64,000 nucleotides of DNA from Bimuria novae-zelandiae CBS 107.79 (GCA_010015655.1 ML976728.1:86140-150139), one strand, 5' to 3'; shown: positions 21,840 to 32,698, counted from the first letter of the stretch. Notes: generated by a model from the sequence alone, not told the origin. A program made the numbers and translations.

Positions 21840-24639
21840 CAAGCTTCCTGGTTGGGCAAATCCTGGGGTACGAACATTGGATAGTACATTTGTTGTGGCA
21901 TGAGGCGGTTTCATTTGCTGGAGTAGTCTCTCCCACGACAAGGCCTGGGAACCTTGCTCTCCCTTTAGATGTAGGTAGGCAGTAAGATTTTGTCGTACCT
22001 GACCGGTCAGTCTTTCCATGTGTACGAGGTTTGACGAAAGTTGCGTACTAACCCGTACAGATATGCAGGGGACGTGGCAGTGACAGGACGCAGTTTTAGA
22101 AATTTGATCAAGAGCGGGGAGGTTTAAGTCTTTCCCCCGCTTTAACCCTTCGAAATATGGAGGCTAATTCATGCGAATGTACAACTTGTACTGTGCGTAG
22201 TCCTTGCGTCGTCAAGTATCGTTACTAAATACTCTACATACCGGTACACAAGTTGTTCGCGATCACTTTGAATGCTGCTCGATCATCTTCCTCGAGCAAT
22301 CCATGCCATGGATAATGCTCAATGAAAAAGAGAGAGAAAATGCAAAGCCCTAAGCCCGATGAAGTTCATAAAAATTAGTTGTGCACCAGCTCGGTCCCGG
22401 GGTTTTACTTCCACACCCAAGAGCGGTCGAAATATAGCCCAGAGCGTCGTCTTGTTCCCCAGCGTAGGCCATCGTAAAAGCGCTTGCTCACATCTGAGAA
22501 AATTTAAGTAGCGATGCAGAAGGCAGATACCTCCTCACGTCGCTCGCTGGCCAACGCTTGAACTTCGGCTACGAGAAAAACGATATTGGCTCCTTGGGAC
22601 CGACACGGGACTCTTGGGTAACCACCGCACTCTTTGCTACCCGTCGAAACCAAGACTCCCATTCCAGACGAACGATTCATCTGGGGCATGAGGCAGGTAG
22701 GTGTAGGAGAAGTGCTTCCGCACCAAACACAGATCAGAGGAACCGTACTCCTTGTTGTGCCGTGTTGAAATCCAGTTTAAATGTAGAAACAATCAAACCG
22801 GAACACGTTTGGAGTTGTGAACTAAAGCGCTCAATCGCATGATTTCGAGAACGCAAGATGGCGCTGTGATGCATATTGCACTGGAGGTAAGCGAGGACAG
22901 TCGTATTTTGCTGCTCATCGAAGCCAAGACTTTCCCATTCTGCATGAGTGGTTCATACAGGGCTTGGGCACACTGGTGTAGGAAAAAGACTTCCGCACCA
23001 GATGCTGTCAGTGGCGCCTGCTTTGCACTTTGTTATATCCAATGTAGACGTGAGGACGTCGCACAGGAGAAGGCCAAGGCTGCGCACCGATGAAGCTCGT
23101 CGCATGACTTCGATGTGTAGCAAAGCGCAAATCCTTGAGAGAAATTGCACTACGAGCCCACAGAATTATTTGTTACCGGTCAAAGTCGGGGAGCATATTC
23201 CGGACGAGCGATTCATCCGGGGCTTATGCAGCCCGGTGTAGGAGTTAAGTACTTCCGCACCAAGAACTTACGTGGGGATCTGTTCCTTGATCTATCACCA
23301 ACTAAATTCAAGGCGACATTCTTGTGAGGGAATGCGTCGTGAACACGTGGCTCCGAATGCAAACGTGCAGCCATTTGTACCAGAACTGTCGCGGTGGGCC
23401 GAACGGCTGGTGCGCAGTAGAAAAGATTGTGGAATTCTTCTGCTGGAGGGTGTACTATCTAGAAGCTACCGAGTATGTATGTGTACGAGCGTAAACATCG
23501 CTAGTCCCAGATAGGTGTAGCCCTCTCAGAAAGGTGAGTGGCAACTAAGCAAGGGTAGGAGTAACCATCTCATCGAGTAAGAGCCATTAAACCGTCACAA
23601 GAACAGATGTGTCAAGGAGGATACACCACTACAGACGTACCGCATGACTTTGATACGCCCGAAGGCGCATGTCCTTGTGAGTGCAACACGCTGGATTCAG
23701 GCAAAGATGTGAACCTTTGCTGCAAGTTGACGCCAAGGCGCATGTTCCGATGCGAAAATCATACGGATCACAGCGGGACGGTGGAGGAGAAAGGATAGCT
23801 CCAGACCGAGAATACAGTACGTAATGTGCTCTCTATCCCGTTACCATGCAACGAAACCGGCCAGGTATGGATCGTTGCTCTGTGTGGCTTTCGATGTAGG
23901 GCGTGAAGACGCCCATACCGAGAACAAATAGAGAGTTATTACCTCTGCAGCGGGGTCGCGATAGTCGATGTACCCAGAGCAGCACGTCTGCATCACTGGG
24001 TGCATGTCCAGGTGCTGTCAACACGTTTGGAGATAGACAGAGAAGTGAGGGTGGGGTTTACCCGAAAAGCAAAGACAACATGGAGAAGAGTAGAGTGGCC
24101 TGGTGGGCGACAGCGCTTTATATGCGCGAGAAATTAGTGCACGGGCCCTAAGAATGATCGCGCTAGTATTGATAAGTGTGCGACTCCCAGCCCCGCGAAC
24201 CAGTCACGTGTCACGTGATTATGCGCCCGCGCTGGCGCTCCGTGGCCCACCTCCAAACAAGCTGGTGCACCTTGACGGCCTTTTGTCCCGAGCTAAGGCA
24301 ACATCTGCATACCATCGGTCTCTTCCCTTCACACCGCTGTGCTGAGCAGCCTTTCTATTCTGAACTGCTCTTCCGAAACATCACCTGAACAGACCTTCAC
24401 CTCGGACGCGCTGTCGCTAATCTGTTTGTGTCTATATTGTCGCATGCGGCAATATTTATCTCGTAAGCAAATTCTGAGGCTATGTCAAGACTTTTATCAC
24501 CACTTATATATGCAAACCCAATCCCTACGATCCAGGACTAATATACAAGACAGCCGAACCTTAACCGCACGTGGTATTCTCACAAGCGCCCCATCCTGTA
24601 TCGCGTCCGAGATCTTACTGCATTGCTCATAACACAATC
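21840..24639. other. Gene-poor stretch with a triplicated repeat
   Basis: 2.8 kb without a convincing gene. The central part carries three diverged copies of a repeat (separate entry). The rest has short frames only. Base composition is close to that of neighbouring genes, so it is not a RIP block. It may be the wreck of a repeat-containing gene. Confidence 0.5.
22610..23270. repeat. Three degenerate direct repeats, about 265-bp period
   Basis: A segment of about 70-100 bp occurs three times in the same orientation. All end in a GGTGTAGGA...CTTCCGCACCA block. The CTTCCGCACCA cores start at 22715, 22990 and 23252, so spacings are 275 and 262 bp. Upstream of each core are similar stretches (CATTCCAGACGAACGATTCA, a diverged CATTCTGCATGAGTGGTTCA, and TATTCCGGACGAGCGATTCA), with weaker similarity further out. 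In one frame copies 1 and 3 read IPDERFI followed by W/R-G. No single frame is open through all three, so a protein origin is only a guess. Confidence 0.75.
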
Positions 24640-25253
24640 ATGCCGACGACAGCCCGTTCCAAGCGTCGCCTAGCGCACAAGCGACAGATGGACAAGAACG
24701 AGATGCTCCAACAACAGCAAAAGTCGTTAGCGGTCCAGAACATGGACGTGCAGGCCGATGCAAAGACGCATAAGCTCTAGATGGAGCGCATCAATGCCGA
24801 GTGGGAAGAGCGCGTCAAGAAGCTGGAGGCTATCAAGGAGTTCTACGAGAAGCGCTATGGACTTTACGAGAAGCTCGTCCTGGCGGAGCAGGAGAACCTG
24901 GAACAGCCAGTGGACACGCATGAGGCCGAAGGTATGCATCAACTCAGTTACGTAATGCCGGAAGAAGAGGTCTCTAACATGAACAAGACTTCGAGGTACG
25001 AGACGAACCGCAAGATGTCACTGCACCTGATCTCGCTCATTCAGGCGTTCACGGAGAGGACATCGGAGAACAAGAACTTGGCCAAGACCTTTTCGAGAAC
25101 CAGGAGATGAATGGTGAAGATAGCGGTGAGTAGGATTTCGGCGACGAAGACTTCGACGACGACGACAATATGGGCAGTCAAAATGGTTACGAGTCGGACG
25201 AGTCGGACGGAATCTTGTTCGCCAACATAGGCAAGCGCCGTAGACTGACTTAG
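24640..25253 (+). pseudogene. Coiled-coil, acidic-tailed protein, broken
   Basis: From the ATG at 24640 the frame gives a basic start (TARSKRRLAHKRQ), a TAG at 24778-24780, and then continues in the same frame with a charged helical region (INAEWEERVKKLEAIKEFYE) typical of a coiled coil. Near 25080 the frame changes. The second frame gives ENQEMNGEDSGE, another TAG, then a very acidic stretch (DFGDEDFDDDDN) and a final KRRRLT before a TAG at 25251. Three lesions in a coherent basic, coiled-coil, acidic architecture point to a decayed nuclear-type protein gene. The family is not recognised. Confidence 0.55.
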
Positions 25254-26221
25254 GCCCCGGAACGAGGTTGCCATGCGCTTAGCTGAAAGAAGGCTTCGCG
25301 TCGACCTGACTCATTGACACGGACATATGGTACAAACGGAGAGTCTTGTGGTGTAGATTCGCACTCACGTACCTACATCAAAGGAGCGATTCCAAAGCAA
25401 TTGACTGGGCCACTATTTGGAGACATTTGGGTCGGTAATTTTGCGTTTTACAATAGACTCTTACCTATGGGAGGGCATTCTCGAAATTGTCCCAGGAAGG
25501 GGTCAATTAAATTCAACTTGTAGTAGCGCCACCTGTTCAAGCTCTGCAGCCAAATGAAATGCTTATATCGCTACGTCTACCGCTTAATTTAACATTAATC
25601 CTATCATCGCACTATGAGAACGTGTTGTAGTAAATCGACCGAAGCGCTGTAAAGTATTTTAAAACGCGCATAAGACATATCGTGCATCTGCTATCTAACC
25701 ACGCTTTCAATTAAGAGGCACGGTTCAGGAATGAGGGGAGCCTCGTACCCGCTCTACTGTGGAAGCTCCGTTCAGATGGCTAACGAGATTTATGAAGGAA
25801 ATGCCTGCAAGTGTGCCCTAGAATGCCACAAGCCCTTATAAATTGCACACAGATTTTGGAAAATAGCAGAGTCCTGCATTGCATGTACCTCAGACCGTCT
25901 AATTTGAAAACCTATACCCAGAACCGCTCAGTCGCATCTGAACCGAGAGCCCGTGTGGCCGCGCTATTGCTCCCGAATACTCTCCCAGACGTCAATCGCC
26001 ATGACTCGTAATAGCTCTCACTCCCATATAAACTAGATCCCTGCCGATCGCAACACGCATCTCCCATAAAAGCCACTCTTACGGAAATGCTCCGGAGGTA
26101 GATGTTATAATGACCTAGCGCACTACGGGAACAAAGTTATCAATGCCTGTCGAACATTGAAATAATCATCTGCATCCCCGCCAGTCTTGAGTGGTAGGCT
26201 CGTTCTTCAATTTCCCGGTGA
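25254..26221. other. Intergenic stretch, no supported gene
   Basis: About 970 bp between a broken plus-strand gene and a broken minus-strand gene. No open frame has a recognisable domain, and no repeat is seen. Confidence 0.45.
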
Positions 26222-27407
26222 CTATGTAACTCCTGGGCACTGGCCGGGGACCTTTGGCTGACTTGCCTTGGGGTTGCTAGCGGGCTCGGTGTGATCTTCA
26301 TCGGGGTGCCGAGGGAGTTTTTCGAACAGATCTTTTTGTCCATACTCAACAGGCCATCTCCTCCTCTGAAACTTATGAATTTTGAGGCACGTGAAGGTGG
26401 CGATCCCTGGGCACGGTTTCCCGTCTCCCTCATCAGTACATCGGGTGGAGAACTGCGGGTACTTCACGTACGTCTTCCCATTTGCGTCCCGAACGTGCCA
26501 CTCGTCGTCCCGGAAGTTGATTAATACGCAATACATGCATTATAGGCATTGAGAGGTGTAACTGACACCAAGAAATTGACTTCTTTCGGGATGGAATCAT
26601 CGGTTGCACGACGCTTGGCGGTGTTCGAGTCATTGCCGCCGTCGTTGTCGAACCCGAAAGCTGGCTGGCCTCGCTTGGCCAAATTTTCCGGGCTGTACCA
26701 GTTCTTCGAATCGACAGACTTGTTCGGAGCCTTAGTACGGGGCTTCTTGAACCTGCTAGTAGCGAGAGTTGGTGCAGCCTGTGTGCAATTGACTTGTTCC
26801 GTGCTAGGGGAAGGCTGGACTGTCGATATAGGTACTTCGTCGCCTAAGAGATGGATTCGAAGTCACATAATTAGATAATCAACGTACAATTGCACGCACC
26901 TACAATGGGTGATGGTTGGCCTACAGCACGCGGATTCTCACGTCCTCGGGAGTCGCCGTGAAGCACATTGGGAGGACGTTGCGACTGCAGAGCTTCTTGC
27001 GCTCGTCATGAGAGATTATCAGCAGCTGGAAGGGCACCTGAAGTGGAGGAGGGGGCGGTTGCGGCTAGAGAAGATGAGAGCTCAGTAGCTGTGTCACCTC
27101 CGTCGGCTGCTAGCACTATGATCAGGGTTAGTCATTGGTATTCCTGATATTTGATCGCTTTGGTGGTTTTACCTGATATTGTAGCCGCAGTTCGGTTCGT
27201 GCTTTGCTCCGTTCGTCGCCGTGTTTGATCTCTTGCGCTGTTGTCGACACTTTGGAGGGATTGATCATTGGTGGTGTACAGGCGCGAGGCCTGCGCTAGC
27301 TTATCATCTTTGAAAGCCTTATAAAACAAACACAACAAACTTGGACAAAGCTCACCTAGCCCCAGCAGAATATCCAATTCTTCCAAATCATCCTCCCTGC
27401 AAAACAC
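26222..27407 (-). pseudogene. Hypothetical multi-exon protein with one in-frame TGA
   Basis: Four blocks join with consistent phases: up to 27173 (donor GTAAAA), 27115-26900 (donor GTGCGT), 26843-26569 (donor GTGTCA), and 26500-26222. Joined segments read smoothly (AATIS|VLAADGGDTATE; QPSPIV|GDEVPIST; KEVNFL|WHVRDANGKTYVKYPQF). The C-terminal part has Cys residues (STRCTDEGDGKPCPG, TFTCLKIHKF) and a basic patch (QRRRW). A TGA at 27006-27008 interrupts exon 2; CGA or TGG would be one change away. No ATG opens the first block, so an upstream exon or a lost start is likely. The family is not recognised. Interrupted once, otherwise well-formed. Confidence 0.5.
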
Positions 27408-27502
27408 CTTTTTTTCACCTACAAGCTACCTCCGTATTACCTTCCCTTGCTCCAGTCAGAACCTACCCCATACCCTAGACAACTCACGCTAAACCTCCCA
27501 TC

Positions 27503-29458
27503 TCACGCCTCACCGCCAACCACACCCTCAAACCCCTCCGCCCTCCACCCCTCCAACACCCTCTCAAACGGAACCAATCCCCCCGCCCAAATCGACCCCC
27601 TCCCCTTCTTCACCATCTCCTCTTGGCTCCCATACTTCAAAGCATCCCCCTCACTCGTAATATACCCCGGCGTACACACCGCGAGAGAGCTAAACATCGA
27701 CGCGCCAGCTAGACACCTCATCGCCCACGCCTCTTCCGCCTCTACGCTCGGCTCGATAACAACTTTCTTCTCCCCGTCCCCCTTACCAGACGGAGGGGTG
27801 TGGAACCGCGAGATAATGGCGGCGATGTGTGTGTTCTGCACTTCAAGCGTATGATTCACATTCGCGGTAGCAGAAGCCTGCGCCCCGCCATGGAAAAAGA
27901 GGTTAGGGAAGCCGTTGGTAAAAACGCCGTGGAGTGTGCATGCACCCTTCGCACTCCACTTATCGCTCATGCGGACACCGTCGCGGCCGAGGATCTCGAC
28001 GCCGAGGCGCGCGGAGGGGTCGCCGGATGCGTAGGCGGGGGAGCGGTACCCGGTACTTAGGATGAGGATATCGATAGGGTACTCTTGGCCGTTTGCGATG
28101 ATAGAGGTAGGGGTAATCTGATGAATACCTTTTCCATCAGTGTCGACGAGGTGGACGTTGGGGCGGTTGAAGGTTTGCAGGTAGGTGTCTGAGAAGGTGG
28201 GACGCTTGCACCAGGTAGGATACCAGGGGGTTAGTTTCTCAGCGGTGGCGGTGTCGTTGACGAGAGAGGCGACGCGGGCGCGGGCGGCGGCGTTGTGTGG
28301 TGCGTCCCAGGTTTGCAGTTGGGCGAGACATTCATGGATTTTATCGGGCGTGAGGGAGGTGAAGCGCTCGCTGCCTATTATAGCGCAGTATGCTGGGAGC
28401 CGAGACCACTCATCGCCGACCATGTTTACTGTTCCCTCTGGAAGATTTCGGGAGATGTGTTGAGCGAGGTTCTCCATTCTAGATTTCTGCCAGCCTGGGC
28501 CGCTGGCGATGCGTTCGTGCCATTCCACTGGATCGGTGGGTTTCTGGCCTCTGGGGTTGACTTGCGATGGGGTTCGTTGGAAGACGTAGAGCTCTTTCGC
28601 GTACTTTGCGAGTTCAGGAATCGCCTGGATGGCCGTGGCGCCAGTGCCGACATACCCAACTCTCTTCCCTTCAAGCCTCGTCATTTCCGGAAATACGTCC
28701 TCGCTGGTTCCACCCGTAACACGGTAATCCCAGCGACTCGTATGAAACATCTCACCTCGAAAGCCTACCAGCCCAGGTACCTTTGGCACATGCGGATGTG
28801 GAAAAATACCTCCCGCCAAAATAGCAATATCTGCGTTCACCCATACGGTGCTCTTTTCCTTGCCTCCCTCCCCGTGGCCCATCGTCATATCAATCTTCCA
28901 GCTCTTCGTATCTTCATCCCACTGTAGACTGCTGACCTGCGTGCGGTAGAGAATCCTTCCCTCAAGGCCAAACTTCTCCACTAACTGCTCCAGGTAGTTT
29001 CTTATCTCCACAGCGCTCGTATACTTACAACTCGGCACATAACCCGTCTCCTCCAACATCGGCAGGTAACAATAACTCTCAACATCGCAGTGCAACCCCG
29101 GGTATCGATTCCAATACCACGTGCCGCCAATACCACCTCCAACTTCTATCAGTACAATGTCGTCTTGCTTGAAGCCCGCTTGTATGAGCTTAATCGCGTT
29201 GAGAATACCACCCATACCGGCTCCCATGATGAGGAACTTAGTATGGCCGCCTGAAGCTATGGGCAGTGGTCGTTTATCGAGCGCAGCATGGTCGGCGAAG
29301 ATGTCATCGACGAGGCTGCAAAGGCGGTCGCTGTCGCTGAAATGCAGTTCTTGAAACTGCTGGGCGCCATCAGGATGTCTCCGCTTGGCGGCTTCCTCCG
29401 CGAACTTGAGTTGTTCGAGGGGTAGTTGAGGCGTTCCGGCTATTCCTGCAACGGCCAT
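27503..29458 (-). CDS. Baeyer-Villiger-type flavin monooxygenase
   Basis: An FAD- and NADPH-dependent monooxygenase expected to insert oxygen next to a ketone. A single exon, 651 residues, a normal length for the fungal long form. The FAD fold starts at about residue 72 (FLIMGAGMGGILNAIKLIQA), followed by GGIGGTWYWNRYPGLHCD, the type I family hallmark region. The BVMO fingerprint F-x-G-x-x-x-H-T-x-x-W-D is present (FRGEMFHTSRWD), and the NADPH fold follows (RVGYVGTGATAIQAIPEL). ILSTGY is the second conserved cap. The N-terminal extension of about 70 residues is usual for this subgroup. It stands alone beside a transposon cluster, and its substrate cannot be inferred. Start at 29458 fits the family. 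The gene is intact. Confidence 0.92.
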   Translation of the reverse strand: MAVAGIAGTPQLPLEQLKFAEEAAKRRHPDGAQQFQELHFSDSDRLCSLVDDIFADHAALDKRPLPIASGGHTKFLIMGAGMGGILNAIKLIQAGFKQDDIVLIEVGGGIGGTWYWNRYPGLHCDVESYCYLPMLEETGYVPSCKYTSAVEIRNYLEQLVEKFGLEGRILYRTQVSSLQWDEDTKSWKIDMTMGHGEGGKEKSTVWVNADIAILAGGIFPHPHVPKVPGLVGFRGEMFHTSRWDYRVTGGTSEDVFPEMTRLEGKRVGYVGTGATAIQAIPELAKYAKELYVFQRTPSQVNPRGQKPTDPVEWHERIASGPGWQKSRMENLAQHISRNLPEGTVNMVGDEWSRLPAYCAIIGSERFTSLTPDKIHECLAQLQTWDAPHNAAARARVASLVNDTATAEKLTPWYPTWCKRPTFSDTYLQTFNRPNVHLVDTDGKGIHQITPTSIIANGQEYPIDILILSTGYRSPAYASGDPSARLGVEILGRDGVRMSDKWSAKGACTLHGVFTNGFPNLFFHGGAQASATANVNHTLEVQNTHIAAIISRFHTPPSGKGDGEKKVVIEPSVEAEEAWAMRCLAGASMFSSLAVCTPGYITSEGDALKYGSQEEMVKKGRGSIWAGGLVPFERVLEGWRAEGFEGVVGGEA

Positions 29459-29662
29459 GATGAGTGGATGAAAAAGCGCCTGTCCGCGATTGGAGTGGTT
29501 ATTTTAGGAATAGGAGCTGGTTTCAACAGGTAAATAATGGAGATAGTTTTCGTGCGGTTTTTGAAATACGAGGCGTACGGATTTCTTGGGAAAGAGGGGA
29601 ATCGTAAATTTCATGGTACATAATCGGAGGAGACGACCTCGGCTTTATGCGAATTTGTTGTA

Positions 29663-29724
29663 CAAGGGGGTGACATGTACGGGCTGCCCCCCCCTCCCTG
29701 TCAAAGCTCGGACGTGTTTTCAAT
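29663..29724 (+). repeat. Left terminal inverted repeat of the Tc1 element
   Basis: 62 bp, pairing with 30892-30953. The single difference is GGACGTG on the left against GGACGCG on the right. It contains a run of eight C. Confidence 0.93.
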
Positions 29725-29780
29725 GCTGCCACCTGTTTTTCTATTGCAACTTCGAATCTGCCCCTTTTTCAACGGCAACA

Positions 29781-30863
29781 ATGCCTTCTCTACACCGGCA
29801 CCGACCCCATCGCGTGCGTCCACGCGATACTATTACTAGGGACCCAGATCAAGCTGGCAGTCGCCTGAGTTATCGTCAACGCGTCGAAATCCTCACCCTG
29901 CGTACGTACGCAGGCTGGGGATACACGCGAATTAGTACATCTCTTCAAATCCCTCGATCAACTGTACGCCGTACAATCCTCCATCCTGAGACGCCACGCC
30001 ATCCTCGAGGTAGGCCTCCAATCCTTGATACACCAAAGCGACAGCGCCTTGTACGTCGGGCTACGATTGACGCCTTCCACAGACGACTCCCCTACACTGA
30101 TATTGCCTTCCTTGAGGGAATAAACGCTTGTCGACGTACGCTTGTCCACGCTTTTGAGAAGGAGGCATATTTTCGTCGCATTGCAGCAGAGAAGCCTCTG
30201 CTTACAGAGAAGCAACGCGCAGATCGTCTAGCATGGACTAAACTCTACAAAGACTAGACAGACTGGCAGTGGAGTAGGGTTATATAGACAGACGAGTGCT
30301 CCATTGCTTGTGGAGGATTTAGGCAGGTGTACGTTACTCGGCAGGTTAAGGAGAAGTATCTCCCTTCTTACTACGTTCCTCGATTTCGAGGCTACACTGC
30401 TTGCATGATATGGGGGAGTATAACATCTACAACAAAAGGGCCTCTTGTTGTTTTTAAGAAGGACTGGGGTAACATTACAAGCAACGTATATTGTAGAGAG
30501 ATTATTCCTATAATTCACGCTTTTAAGGATGCTCTTAAGCCTACAGCTTTAGCTCCTATCTTAATGGAGGATGGAGCTTCGTCTCATACAGCAAGGAAGA
30601 CCCGTAGCCTACATAAGGAGCGTGGGATCTTACAGATGGTTTGGCCTGCTAATTCACCTGATCTCAATCCGATTGAGAACGTTTGGCGGATTCTAAAGCA
30701 TCGTATTGGTAGAAGATTCCCCCGTACAGAAACTGAGGTACGTCAGTTTGCAAAGGAGGAGTGGGAGAAGCTTGATGTGAAAGACTACATGAAGTATACT
30801 ACGAACATGCGTGAACGCTGCCAAGCAGTTATTGACGCAGAGGGAGGCCATACAAAGTGGTAG
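29781..30863 (+). pseudogene. Tc1 transposase, two in-frame TAG codons
   Basis: A 360-residue DDE transposase. The N-terminal helix-turn-helix part reads SYRQRVEILTLRTYAGWGYT and IPRSTVRRTI. The catalytic domain has TDE just after the second stop, then MEDGASSHTA and NSPDLNPIENVW. The spacing between the second Asp and the Glu is 34 residues, the D34E pattern of Tc1. TAG codons lie at 30255-30257 and 30285-30287, at positions where the family has Trp (KLYKD-W, VI-W-TDE). Each is one TGG to TAG change, the mark RIP leaves on the coding strand. The rest is open from ATG 29781 to TAG 30863. It is unlikely to make active transposase. Confidence 0.93.
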
Positions 30864-30891
30864 AGTTAATAGAATCAATACAATTCTGTGA

Positions 30892-30953
30892 ATTGAAAAC
30901 GCGTCCGAGCTTTGACAGGGAGGGGGGGGCAGCCCGTACATGTCACCCCCTTG
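30892..30953 (-). repeat. Right terminal inverted repeat of the Tc1 element
   Basis: Reverse complement of 29663-29724 with one mismatch. It starts about 30 bp downstream of the transposase stop. Confidence 0.93.
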
Positions 30954-31144
30954 TACGCGTGTACCAAGGTATCATGCCTTCCCAAAGGTCCATAGCACCT
31001 GCATTTGATCGAATCATATTACAGCGCTAGACCCGGAGAAACTAAATATTCACAGGATAGCAATGTTGTACCAGCGTATAGACCGTATTCGAACCATCAC
31101 GCAACTCGCGCGACGTTTTCCTCATTCGGCTGATCTACGTTCGC

Positions 31145-32562
31145 TAAGCCGACGCACCTAAATATTGATCAGCCCACCAAAACTATCACCCACACAACAC
31201 CACCTTTTCTATTAATAACGCTTAATTAACATAGGCAATTACAAAGTAGCTATATAATCTACTATTATAGATTTTAATTTAGTATTTTTTATAGTTAGCG
31301 CGTAGCTACACAAGCCTATAATATCGCGTAATCCACGCTATCTACATATATTAATAGGCGCGCGCCGCACCGCGCTGCTTACTAGTACTTATAGTAATTA
31401 TTACTAAATTAAAAAAATTCTTATAACTAAATTATTAATTAAAATATAAAAAGATACCCCCTATCACAGGTACGTGCTTAAGAAATAGTAATTTAAATTT
31501 TACACCTTAATAGTAATACCTAGCCTTTTAATAAGTAATAGATATAGGGCATTATTATATAAAACTTACGTATTAATTTAATTATTAGTAAAAAGCTTAA
31601 GGCTCCACGAGCTAAAGCTACTATTCTTAAATAAATACACATATTTTTTAAGCTATTTAAGGCTATTTAAATACGTCTTAATATACGCATTAGGGATAAC
31701 ATACTTTACAAGCGAGCTAGTTACACAGGCGAGCTAATTACTCTACTAAAACCCTACTAAAATTTACTATTATTAATAGTATAACGTAATATCTTAATAA
31801 CGTAATAAAATACTTAAATTAAAAAAAGCTTAAATATAACTTACTCTTCACACTATTTAATAAAACATAATACTCTCTTAATAGCGCGTTATAGCTATTT
31901 ATAATATCACTTAATGTATACTAAGCACACAATGCGCTAGAATTACCTTTTAATATAATTATATACCTAACTTAATGAAGCTACTTAAAATAAAAGAGTA
32001 GGTAACGTACTTTATAAGCGAGTATATTATACAAGCGAGTTATTATAAAAGTAATAAGTAGAAATATCCGGGCCTAGGTAGGCTAGTTTAATATACTGTG
32101 TTTAGTGTCTACGTATAGGTATAAGACGTTAGATAAGGAGGAAAGGTTCTCTCCCCCCGGGTCTATCTATCTTGCTTCGCTTAGTGCTAGTCCTTTAGTA
32201 GCTAGCGTGAGGACTTGGTATTCTACCGTGCATAGGCCATGTGCCCCATAGGTAGCTGCCGGATTATTGACCTGTCTATATCGCGTCTGGCGCCGTACTA
32301 TCCTTGACAGTACGTCTAGGCTGTCAGGTTGGGAGGTTACCGTGACACCCGTGTAATTAGCTCGCCCGTGAGGTACGTTAACTATATTAAATACTACCTT
32401 AGATATTAATAGGGTAGCTACAATACTAAGCTTCGCAGAAATATATACATAGTTTTAAATATAATATAGCGTTAATCGATTATCGCGACTTTTGTGTGGG
32501 TGATCGGTTTGGTGGGGCTAATCAACATTTAGGGGTGATCAATATTTAGGTGCGTCGGCTTA
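31145..32562. mobile_element. Second inverted-repeat element, RIP-degraded interior
   Basis: The ends are inverted copies: TAAGCCGACGCACCTAAATA at 31145 and its reverse complement ending at 32562. An inner block (CACCCACACAA on the left, TTGTGTGGGTG on the right) also pairs. The right end has an extra 17-bp tandem duplication (AATCAACATTTAGGGG next to GATCAATATTTAGGTG). The interior of 1.2 kb is extremely TA-rich with few CA/TG, except a normal-composition patch at about 32080-32380. No transposase is readable, so this is either a wrecked autonomous element or a non-autonomous one. A TA next to each end may be the target duplication. It sits 190 bp from the Tc1 element. Confidence 0.7.
31690..32380. 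repeat. Internal repeats of the second element, differing by RIP-type changes
   Basis: A motif of about 40 bp is found at about 31697-31737 and 31998-32040 on the plus strand and inverted at about 32350-32378. The inverted copy keeps G/C (AGCTCGCCCGTGAGGTACGT). The other two have A or T at the matching places (ACTTTACAAGCGAGC, ACTTTATAAGCGAG). The differences are C to T and G to A, as RIP would make. Confidence 0.55.
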
Positions 32563-32628
32563 GACGCGGGGGTCCTTCTATTCTGCGGATGCAGGGTGGA
32601 GCCAAGCGGTGTATCGAGATTAAAATGC

Positions 32629-32698
32629 CGTATATCGACGCTGTTTGTTGGTTGTTGCAGACGTCGTATAGCGGCGTTGTTCGTTAGTTGCTGCAAAG
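32629..32698. repeat. Imperfect 36-bp tandem duplication
   Basis: CGTATATCGACGCTGTTTGT (32629) and CGTATAGCGGCGTTGTTCGT (32665), each followed by a GTTGTTGCA/GTTGCTGCA tail, form two adjacent diverged copies. They lie just right of the second element, in the 300-bp gap before the cyclase gene, which otherwise shows nothing. Confidence 0.7.

Larger units (their letters stand above)
29663..30953 (+). mobile_element. Tc1/mariner transposon, 1291 bp
   Basis: A complete element with 62-bp terminal inverted repeats starting CAAGGGGGTGACATGTACGG, one mismatch between the ends, flanked by TA on both sides (29661-29662 and 30954-30955), the target-site duplication of this superfamily. It carries a single transposase frame that is interrupted twice. 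The almost perfect ends suggest fairly recent insertion, although the transposase has RIP-type changes. Confidence 0.95.
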
